Shown piece after piece: positions 8,986-16,440 of a DNA stretch of 64,000 nucleotides. This stretch comes from an uncultured Clostridium sp. (GTDB lineage: Bacteria; Bacillota_I; Bacilli_A; RF39; UBA660). Every line of letters begins with the position of its first letter. The stretch's first letter is position 1. Location: NCBI GenBank assembly GCA_902493795.1, contig CABUQZ010000007.1, positions 10,509 through 74,508 of the forward strand, in the 5' to 3' direction. A program made the position numbers and the translations under genes. A model generated the notes under the pieces. That model was not told the DNA's origin and did no database searches. It saw only the letters and a list, made by a program, of their open reading frames with translations.

Positions 8986-9924
8986 TTATAAGTCCTTTTC
9001 TGTTTCTTTTACTATGTAAATAGGTCTTTTTTTTGTTTCTAAATACATCTTGGCTAAATATTGTCCTATTATTCCCATACATAGTAATTGCACACCACTT
9101 GTAAATAATAAGATACACACCATACTAGGCCAACCACCTACAGGATCACCGTATAAAAGAGTTTTTGAAACTACTACAATAATTCCAATAAAAGATATCA
9201 AGCATACAATTACTCCTAATATTGCAGATAATGAAAGTGGAAAAACAGTAAATGATACAATTCCTTCGATAGCATATTTGAATAATTTCCAAAATGACCA
9301 TTTTGTTTCTCCAACTACTCTTTCGATATTTTCGTATTCTAACCATTTTGTTCTAAATCCGACAAAACTAAATAGTCCTTTTGAATAACGATTATATTCT
9401 TCTAAAGAAACAATTGAATCTACAACTTGTCTTGTCATAAGCCTATAGTCACGTGCCCCATCAACCATTTCGATATCTGACATTTTATTTATAATTTTAT
9501 AAAACATTCTTGCGAAAAAACTTCTTATAGGTGGTTCACCTTTTCTATTAACTCTTCTTGTACCAACAGAATCATAATTCTCTTCTTTTATAAGTCTATA
9601 CATTTCTGGTAATAAAGATGGTGGATCTTGTAAATCAGCATCCATTAAAGTTACATAATCTCCTTTTGAATACTTTAATCCAGCATACATAGCAGCTTCT
9701 TTACCAAAATTTCTAGAAAAAGATATAAAACGAACTCTTTTATCTTTTCTTGCAAAATCTTTAATTATATCAAGTGTTCTATCTTTTGAACCATCATTAA
9801 CAAAGATATATTCAAACTCTAATTCTTTCATTTTATTGGCAACTTTATTCATTTCTACATAAAATAATTGCAATGCTTCTTCTTCATTGTAACAAGAGAC
9901 AATTACGGATAACTTCTTTTTCAT
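8986..9924 (-). CDS. Polyprenyl-phosphate glycosyltransferase (GT2, GtrB/DPM1 type)
   Basis: This 312-residue enzyme has a GT2 domain (LSVIVSCYNEEEAL at the start, DADLQDPP as the DxD region, then DYRLMTRQVVD) and two C-terminal membrane spans (about residues 225-250 and 265-290). Proteins of this type move a sugar from a nucleotide onto undecaprenyl phosphate on the inner face of the membrane. The start is the ATG at 9924 because agggaggt lies just upstream; an earlier in-frame ATG lacks a site. Its start overlaps the stop of the upstream membrane protein gene (ATGA), so the pair is translationally coupled and probably forms a donor-plus-transferase unit for cell-wall or surface glycosylation. 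Confidence 0.85.
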   Translation of the reverse strand: MKKKLSVIVSCYNEEEALQLFYVEMNKVANKMKELEFEYIFVNDGSKDRTLDIIKDFARKDKRVRFISFSRNFGKEAAMYAGLKYSKGDYVTLMDADLQDPPSLLPEMYRLIKEENYDSVGTRRVNRKGEPPIRSFFARMFYKIINKMSDIEMVDGARDYRLMTRQVVDSIVSLEEYNRYSKGLFSFVGFRTKWLEYENIERVVGETKWSFWKLFKYAIEGIVSFTVFPLSLSAILGVIVCLISFIGIIVVVSKTLLYGDPVGGWPSMVCILLFTSGVQLLCMGIIGQYLAKMYLETKKRPIYIVKETEKDL

Positions 9925-11441
9925 AAAACCTCCCTGAAAAAAATAATATTGTATTTCCATTTTGTATTTTTAAAGACTAATTTAATATCTTCATCGATTT
10001 TGTAGTATTTTTTATATGTTTGTATATGGTAATCATCTTCTGGAATAAGACCCCAAGTGATTTTTTTAGGCAAAGTGTATATCACAATCTCGTTATTTAC
10101 TTTATTTTCTAATTGTTCTCTAATGCTGTTTTCTTGAAAAATATTAAATCTATAAACGTTGTAATACAAAGTTAAATAAACAAAACATATAACTGGTATT
10201 ACAAGAAATAATCCTTTATTTAATTTGCTTTTAATCTTTTCTGGTACTAAATCATCAAAAATATATAAATAAGCTAAGGTTAAAAATATAGTTGTAAATA
10301 GAGTTGTCCTACCACCCCAAATTGGAACAACAATCATAACTAAATTAGCAGATAATCCAACTGTAATAAATAATAAATATTTTATCAATTTTTCATTTTT
10401 CATATATTTTTTTATTAACAAGTAAACACATAAAACAAAATATAGTGACCAAAAAATTATAACAAATACATTTTTATGATTTATTAAGATAGACAAAACA
10501 TTAATATCGAAATTATTTAACATATAAATAATTGCTAAAAATATTGATATATAATTTATAACTCTAAATATTAAATTTTCTCTATTTCTTTTACCAATAA
10601 TTAATAAATTTACAATAGAAATAATTAATACTAGATAATAATTCCTAATAAAAGTGTAATTAATAAATCTTACATATCCAATGATCATTTTAAATAAAAA
10701 AGAACCACTAGAATAAACATCTTTATCAGTCTGTGCTCTTTGAGCACTACCAGGACTTACAAGCATCAATAAAAGTCCTAAAGAAGATAGTATTAAATTA
10801 CAAAGTAATAATTTATTAATTTTTTTGGTTTTAACATATTCAAATATATTTAATAACAAATTTAAAAAGACAAATGCAATAGCTATATTTTCAACAAACA
10901 TAGTCATAGCTAATGAAAATAATCCTAATATCAAATAGATATACCATTTATAATTAGTATTTTTGGTTATGTATTTGAAATAAATATATAGGTATATAAA
11001 TGTTAACAATGTTGGAAACATATAAGTAATACTACCAGCAACCCAAAGAATAGATTGTGTAAAAATTGTATTTTCCAGTAATAAAAAGGTAAGAAACATC
11101 ATTAGGTATATTAACCTTTTATTTTTAACTTTAATTAAATTACCGCTAATATATATTGATAATGTAATCAATAATGATAAAATGATATTAAATAAAAACT
11201 TATGACAAGTTAAATTATATATAAGAATTCGACTTACTAATCTTCCTTCCCAAGAAAAGTACATATCAATTGACTGAACTATCCTATGATAAAAATCATT
11301 GTTTTTCCCAATCAAATAATTTCCCCAGTCATCACCTGTTAATGGCATAAGAAATGATATGGTACAAAAAAATATAAATATAAGTGTAAAAAAAATTATT
11401 TTTCTTTTGTTTTTCATTAAATTACGTCTAATCAATCTCAT
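9921..11441 (-). CDS. Multi-spanning membrane protein, DUF6056/GT-C-like
   Basis: This 506-residue protein has about 10-12 predicted membrane spans. The first extracellular loop contains PLTGDDWGNY, followed by EGRL, then a C-terminal soluble tail of about 70 residues. The acidic loop after the first span and the overall topology resemble GT-C polyprenyl-dependent sugar transferases and the DUF6056 group. The protein at 36009 has the same plan (PISGDDWKSY, then DGRVLSGFLIN), so the two are distant paralogues. The downstream GtrB-type gene overlaps by 4 bases and would supply the lipid-linked sugar. The start at 11441 is not certain; the ATG at 11417 is an alternative. Confidence 0.7.
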   Translation of the reverse strand: MRLIRRNLMKNKRKIIFFTLIFIFFCTISFLMPLTGDDWGNYLIGKNNDFYHRIVQSIDMYFSWEGRLVSRILIYNLTCHKFLFNIILSLLITLSIYISGNLIKVKNKRLIYLMMFLTFLLLENTIFTQSILWVAGSITYMFPTLLTFIYLYIYFKYITKNTNYKWYIYLILGLFSLAMTMFVENIAIAFVFLNLLLNIFEYVKTKKINKLLLCNLILSSLGLLLMLVSPGSAQRAQTDKDVYSSGSFLFKMIIGYVRFINYTFIRNYYLVLIISIVNLLIIGKRNRENLIFRVINYISIFLAIIYMLNNFDINVLSILINHKNVFVIIFWSLYFVLCVYLLIKKYMKNEKLIKYLLFITVGLSANLVMIVVPIWGGRTTLFTTIFLTLAYLYIFDDLVPEKIKSKLNKGLFLVIPVICFVYLTLYYNVYRFNIFQENSIREQLENKVNNEIVIYTLPKKITWGLIPEDDYHIQTYKKYYKIDEDIKLVFKNTKWKYNIIFFREVL

Positions 11442-11720
11442 ATTTGATTGTTCTCTTTCTACGGCATTATATTGATAATAAAAACAATAAAGGATGTTAT
11501 AATATTACCCATTAATTAAAAAAATGACGTCTTTTTCATTACATATTAATTATAAGAACATTATACACTATTTGATTATTAAAGTCATTATGTAAATAGT
11601 TAAGAACTCTAAGTATATTTTTTAATATATTAAAGAAGAATAAATGATTGCTTAAAATAAATATATTTTTTTGGAACTTTTTTGCAAGTTTTAAGGATTA
11701 TTATATTGTAGGTGATAATT

Positions 11721-12263
11721 ATGACTAGTCGACTAGACCTATATAAGTTTAATGATATATATGATGAAACACATTTAGATTTATTTAAATATGTTATTAT
11801 TAAGTGTCATAATATTAATGATGCAAAGGATATTATTCAAGAAACCTATTTAGAGTTATGGAACATAATAAACAAAAAGGAATTAAGAGATATTAATATT
11901 AAAAGTTATCTTATAGGTATTGCCAATAATAAAATAAAAAAACACTATACTTTACTTCAAAAAATAAAAACAGTTTCTTTGTTTGAAACTACCGATAAAG
12001 ATATAGAATTAATTGACACAATAGAAGATAAGATAGATATTGATGATATTATTATTAAACAAGACAATTGGAATACAATATGGAAATATATCAAGAGCAA
12101 GAAAAACCAAGATATTCCCAAAGTATTTTATCTATATTATAAATTAGAATTAAGTATTAAAGAAATTTCTAAAGAATTAAAATCAAGCGAATCATACGTA
12201 AAACATTTAATTTATAGAACCTTGAAAGAATTACAAGATAATTTTGAAAATGGGGGAAAATAA
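11721..12263 (+). CDS. ECF-type RNA polymerase sigma factor
   Basis: A 180-residue sigma-70 family protein without regions 1 and 3. Region 2 (about residues 15-80) contains DAKDIIQETYLELW and SYLIGIANNKI. Region 4 (about residues 120-175) contains SIKEISKELKSSESYVKHLIYRTLKEL, a helix-turn-helix for the -35 element. The ATG at 11721 is preceded by aggtgataatt and gives a better spacing than the upstream GTG. A membrane protein gene follows directly and looks like its anti-sigma factor. A GGAACTT sequence at about 11672 resembles an ECF -35 element, so autoregulation is possible, but no clear -10 is seen. Confidence 0.85.
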   Translation: MTSRLDLYKFNDIYDETHLDLFKYVIIKCHNINDAKDIIQETYLELWNIINKKELRDINIKSYLIGIANNKIKKHYTLLQKIKTVSLFETTDKDIELIDTIEDKIDIDDIIIKQDNWNTIWKYIKSKKNQDIPKVFYLYYKLELSIKEISKELKSSESYVKHLIYRTLKELQDNFENGGK

Positions 12264-12264
12264 A

Positions 12265-12957
12265 GTGACTAATAAAGAAAAGTTAAAAAGTGTAATTGAA
12301 GAAGATATTGATGAAAAAAAATATTACAATGAAATAATTAAAAAGATAGAACAAAAAGAAAAAATAAAAAGGAATAATATATGGAAATACTCTTTGGTAT
12401 CAATTTGTTTAGTAGCAATAATTAGTGGAATAATTTTTATAAACTTAAAAAATGATAATATTGTATTAAATGAAAATTCTAATGTCGAAATAAAACTTAA
12501 TATAAATAATTTAGATAAAGTAGGTGCTTCAATGTTAGATATCGATGTTAAAGAAATACAAACTAAAGGATCAAATGCTTCATGGTTAGATGTTTTGAAA
12601 AATGACATTATAATTCCTAAAGATTTAACTAAATTTAATAGCTATAGTATTTATGTAAGAAAAGATAAAATGAGTGAATATAACATTTTAAATTCTTATG
12701 TTTATAATTATTCTAATGAAAATAAAGATAAAAGTATTCGTATAGCTTTTTCAAGTATCAATAAACCTATTAGAGATTATTATTTTTCTGATAAAGAAAG
12801 TAATATAACAAACATAAATGGTACAGAGTTAAAAATTTTTAAATACAATACTCTATATTTTACAGAATTTAGTTATAAAGGTTACAATTTTGATATTGAA
12901 ACAAATAATATAAGTGAAAAAGAATTATATAAGTTATTACTTTCGATTATAAAGTAA
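12265..12957 (+). CDS. Probable membrane-bound anti-sigma factor
   Basis: This 230-residue protein has a charged cytoplasmic part (about 45 residues), a single membrane span (IWKYSLVSICLVAIISGIIF) and an exported domain of about 160 residues ending in YFTEFSYKGYNFDIETNNISEKELYKLLLSI. That end pattern resembles the DUF4367 sensor domain. The gene begins 1 bp after the sigma factor stop with the strong site gggggaa, and GTG at 12265 is the best placed start. No zinc-binding anti-sigma motif (HxxxCxxC) is visible. The role is inferred from position and topology. Confidence 0.65.
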   Translation: MTNKEKLKSVIEEDIDEKKYYNEIIKKIEQKEKIKRNNIWKYSLVSICLVAIISGIIFINLKNDNIVLNENSNVEIKLNINNLDKVGASMLDIDVKEIQTKGSNASWLDVLKNDIIIPKDLTKFNSYSIYVRKDKMSEYNILNSYVYNYSNENKDKSIRIAFSSINKPIRDYYFSDKESNITNINGTELKIFKYNTLYFTEFSYKGYNFDIETNNISEKELYKLLLSIIK

Positions 12958-13044
12958 TGTATAATATATATATAATTAAGTAATACAAAAAATAGACAAA
13001 TATTACTTTAAAGCCAGTATAATAATAGGGAAAGGTGATGCGTA

Positions 13045-14271
13045 ATGAAAAGACTAATATTAAGTATAATCTGTTTTCTTTTACTTATAACTCGAGTAAA
13101 TGCCTTAGAGCTTAGTAGTAAACATATCGTTTTATACAATTTAAATGATAATGAGATAGTATATGAAGAGGGGAAGGATGAAAAAACAAGTATTGCAAGT
13201 CTAACTAAGATTATGACAACTTTAGTAGCTATTGAAAATATTCCTGATTTTAATGAAACAGTAACAATAAAAAGTAGTATGTTTTATGGACTGGAAGAAG
13301 CAAATGCCTCTGTTGCAGGACTAAGACACAACCAAAAAGTAACCTATAATGATTTACTATATGGATTGTTTTTACCTAGTGGAGCAGATGCTGCTAGAGC
13401 TCTTGCAATCACGTTAGCAGGAAGTGAAGAGAAATTTGTTGACTTGATGAATCAAAAAGCAATAGAATTAGGCTTAAAAAACACTCATTTTGTAAACTCA
13501 ACAGGATTAGATGCTGAAAATCATTATTCCACTGTAAATGAAGTAGCAATCATATTGAAATATGCATATCAAAACAAAAAATTTAAAGAAATATTTGAAG
13601 CTGAAACCTATACCTTTTCAGATAAAACCTTAACAGTAAGAAGTACCTTTCGTAAAACTGCAAAAAACTCTGGAATTGATACATCATATATAAAAGGAGC
13701 CAAAACCGGATATACTTATGAAGCAGGAAGATGCTTAGCATCTATTGCTTACGATGAAAAAAATCAAATCACTTATTTATTGGTAACCACAAATGCCGAA
13801 GGAACACCTAATCATATTAAAGATGCCAAGAATGTTTATGACTACTATTTTGATAATTATAAATATCATAATTTAGTTGATAAAAATGATTTATTAGTAA
13901 CAATTCCTACAAAATACTCAAAAACAAAAAAAGTAAATTTTTATGCAAAAGAAGATATTAGCAAGTATTTGAGTAATGATTTTAAAAAGGAAGACGTTAC
14001 CGTTAAGTATGTTGGAGAAAAAATAATAACTCCTAAAATGAAAACTGGAACAAATCTAGGTACAATTGACGTAATTTATAAAGGAGAAGTAGTTGAAACG
14101 ATTAACATTTCTCTAGAATCTAAGATACAATTTTCACTTACTGAATTTTTACTAGCTCATAAGATAACAGTAGTATTAGTTGTTTTGGTGATTTTTGCAA
14201 TTTTAATGATAAGAATAAAGTTAAATAAAAATAAAAAGAAATCATTAAAACAATGTAAGAGAAATAAATAA
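13045..14271 (+). CDS. D-alanyl-D-alanine carboxypeptidase (PBP5/DacF type)
   Basis: Exported low-molecular-weight penicillin-binding protein that trims peptidoglycan pentapeptides. It has a signal peptide (cleavage after VNA, about residue 20), the catalytic S-L-T-K tetrad at residues 52-55, SGA at 112-114 in place of the usual SxN motif, and K-T-G at 220-222. A beta-sandwich domain (PBP5_C-like, about residues 285-355) follows, and a C-terminal membrane helix with a basic tail anchors it, where most relatives use an amphipathic helix. Length is 408. The start follows aaaggtg by a short gap. Confidence 0.9.
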   Translation: MKRLILSIICFLLLITRVNALELSSKHIVLYNLNDNEIVYEEGKDEKTSIASLTKIMTTLVAIENIPDFNETVTIKSSMFYGLEEANASVAGLRHNQKVTYNDLLYGLFLPSGADAARALAITLAGSEEKFVDLMNQKAIELGLKNTHFVNSTGLDAENHYSTVNEVAIILKYAYQNKKFKEIFEAETYTFSDKTLTVRSTFRKTAKNSGIDTSYIKGAKTGYTYEAGRCLASIAYDEKNQITYLLVTTNAEGTPNHIKDAKNVYDYYFDNYKYHNLVDKNDLLVTIPTKYSKTKKVNFYAKEDISKYLSNDFKKEDVTVKYVGEKIITPKMKTGTNLGTIDVIYKGEVVETINISLESKIQFSLTEFLLAHKITVVLVVLVIFAILMIRIKLNKNKKKSLKQCKRNK

Positions 14272-14279
14272 TAAATAAA

Positions 14280-14316
14280 ATTACTCATATAATTTAATGG
14301 TGATTATATGAGTAAT
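14280..14316 (+). promoter_or_regulatory. Perfect 14-bp inverted repeat covering the start codon of the ZIP transporter gene
   Basis: The arms are attactcatataat at 14280-14293 and its exact complement at 14303-14316, with a nine-base loop (ttaatggtg). A T run follows. The ATG of the next gene (14308-14310) is inside the right arm, and its only ribosome binding sequence is in the loop. The structure can be a terminator of the carboxypeptidase transcript and also a start-sequestering hairpin. Confidence 0.7.
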
Positions 14317-15045
14317 TTTTTATTAAGCTTTATTATTACAATGTTATCTGGTTTTGCTACACTTTTAGGCTCATTAATAATTTTTGTAAAAACAAAGCAT
14401 CATAGTAAAATAATAGGAATAAGTCTTGTCTTTTCTGCTAGTATTATGCTATTTGTTTCATTTTTTGACTTAATTCCGTCATCTTTTAAATTGATAAATA
14501 AGTTTTATGAACTTCTTCCCACATTAATGCTACTTTTTATATATTTAATATTTGGGGGAGTTTTAGTAAATATTATAAGTAGTAAAACACCAAAAAATAA
14601 TAATTTATATAAAATAGGGATAATATCTATGCTTGCTTTGATGCTTCATAATATACCAGAGGGAATAATAACGTTTACATCTTCAACTAAGGATTTTAAC
14701 CTAGGAGTATCTATTGCTATTTCAATAGCACTTCACAATATACCAGAAGGAATAGCAATAGCAGTACCAATTTATTATGCTAAAAACTCTAAGAAAACAG
14801 CTTTTATTTATACTTTGATTGCTGCAATATCAGAGCCATTTGGAGCATTTATAACCTATTTATTTATATCTCAAATTAATGATTATTTATTTGCTTTAAT
14901 TCTTTCTCTTACAGCAGGAATAATGATATATTTATCAGTTTGTGAACTTTTAAAAGAGTATTTTAATAACTATAAAGATTGTAAAGTATTTAAATATTTT
15001 TTTCTAGGAGTTCTAATAATGATTTTAAGTAAAATTATTTTTTGA
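14308..15045 (+). CDS. ZIP-family divalent metal transporter
   Basis: This 245-residue protein has about eight membrane spans. The two signature metal-binding helices are present: MLHNIPEGIITF (about residue 110) and ALHNIPEGIAIAV (about residue 143), with the conserved H-N-x-P-E-G motif repeated, as in ZupT/ZIP transporters of Zn2+ and other cations. It moves metal into the cytoplasm by family role. The ATG at 14308 gives the expected N-terminal helix. The start lies within a long inverted repeat, which suggests translational control. It ends with TGA. Confidence 0.88.
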   Translation: MSNFLLSFIITMLSGFATLLGSLIIFVKTKHHSKIIGISLVFSASIMLFVSFFDLIPSSFKLINKFYELLPTLMLLFIYLIFGGVLVNIISSKTPKNNNLYKIGIISMLALMLHNIPEGIITFTSSTKDFNLGVSIAISIALHNIPEGIAIAVPIYYAKNSKKTAFIYTLIAAISEPFGAFITYLFISQINDYLFALILSLTAGIMIYLSVCELLKEYFNNYKDCKVFKYFFLGVLIMILSKIIF

Positions 15046-15072
15046 TATAATTTTGGTGTTAGGAGTAAAAAT

Positions 15073-16386
15073 ATGAAAGAAATAATAAAATACTTTATAA
15101 AGATGTTATTATCTACATTTGGAGTATTATTGCTTATCGATTTAGCGATACTTAGTTTTGGAATAACTTTATTTAACTTTAAATATGGAACAGAAGCAAT
15201 TCTAGAAACAATAATGCTTGCAATTATTTTGATAGTACTTAAAAAGTCAAATAATCTAAATATACTTGTAAAAAAGAAAGAAAAAACACTTCCTTCACTA
15301 AAATATGGTGGAATTCTATTATTAATTATTGCAATACTATTTTTATCAAATGTTGAGGGTGCAGTTGGTGCAAGACCAGGAAATATACTTAATTTAATAT
15401 TATATTGTATATTAATTGGTATCTCAGAAGAATTATTATGTAGAGGATGGATTCAAAATAGTTTTCTAAAACGTTTTGGTAAATCAGAAAAAGGAGCTTT
15501 TTTATCTATATTATTTGCTTCTTTAGTATTTGGGTTTATTCATATTACTAATGTTTTTGCAGGTAATACTATTCTAGAAACAGTAGCTCAGATCTTGCAA
15601 ACAACAAGTTTGGGTTTCCTACTAGGTATGATTTACTATAAATCAGGTAATATTTGGACACCAATAATTTTGCATGCAACATATGACTTTGCCATAATGA
15701 CAGCAGAAGTGGGAGCTTTTAAAGATTGTGTAATACTAGATGATCCAACATTTTCATCCACACTAGCAACATTTTATTCAACTTTAATTTTAATTTTATT
15801 GTATATAGTACAAGGACTAAAAGTATTTAAATGGGATGAAGAAAACAAAGTAAGAAATAGAAAATATAACATTGCATTAGTTGTTTTATTTATGGCTACA
15901 TACATTCCAATAGGTGATAGCAAGAGTGTAAGAGTATGCTATAACTATGAAAGTAAGAAAATAAATGAAGACTATGAAATATCATACATATATAAAGATA
16001 AATATTCGTTTACTGATGAAAATAATAATACTATAACTTTAAATGTTGATGATGAAAATAAACTAACGATAAAAAATGAAACGACAAATGAAAGTACAAC
16101 AATAGAATATATATCAAGTTATAAAGTAATAAAAAAAGATAACAATTATAAAATATTAATGGAGCAAAACGATGGTACTTCAACAAAGCTATTATATCTA
16201 GAATCAAATTTAAATGAAATAAACAATTTAAATGAAAACATAAAAAAACTAGATGCCCCATACGCAGTGGAGTTAGGATATATTGAAACATTAGAAAGTA
16301 ATGAACAATATTTTATAATAAGAACAGATTTAAATGATATATTTATTATTGAGGATGATAAAAATATTTATTTACTAAAAAGATAG
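15073..16386 (+). CDS. CPBP-family intramembrane protease with an added exported C-terminal domain
   Basis: Residues 1-240 form a multi-spanning CPBP (CaaX protease, bacteriocin-processing) domain. The motifs are EE at 119-120 with Arg124, His157 in FGFIHITN, and H201 with Asp205 in HATYDF, the presumed metal-binding residues. After a last membrane span (about residues 265-285) there is an extra domain of about 150 residues rich in Asn, Lys and Thr, which would lie outside the cell. That tail is not part of the usual family. The gene starts 27 bp after the ZIP gene with taggag and ends at a terminator. Confidence 0.82.
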   Translation: MKEIIKYFIKMLLSTFGVLLLIDLAILSFGITLFNFKYGTEAILETIMLAIILIVLKKSNNLNILVKKKEKTLPSLKYGGILLLIIAILFLSNVEGAVGARPGNILNLILYCILIGISEELLCRGWIQNSFLKRFGKSEKGAFLSILFASLVFGFIHITNVFAGNTILETVAQILQTTSLGFLLGMIYYKSGNIWTPIILHATYDFAIMTAEVGAFKDCVILDDPTFSSTLATFYSTLILILLYIVQGLKVFKWDEENKVRNRKYNIALVVLFMATYIPIGDSKSVRVCYNYESKKINEDYEISYIYKDKYSFTDENNNTITLNVDDENKLTIKNETTNESTTIEYISSYKVIKKDNNYKILMEQNDGTSTKLLYLESNLNEINNLNENIKKLDAPYAVELGYIETLESNEQYFIIRTDLNDIFIIEDDKNIYLLKR

Positions 16387-16398
16387 TAAGACAAAATA

Positions 16399-16435
16399 AA
16401 AATGCTTAAATTAAATTAAATTAAGCATTTTTTAT
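16399..16435. terminator. Terminator between convergent CPBP protease and PBP1 genes
   Basis: The stem aatgcttaa/ttaagcatt is perfect over nine pairs and is followed by a T run on the plus strand; the minus side has T-rich sequence as well. Confidence 0.8.
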
Positions 16436-16440
16436 TTTTA

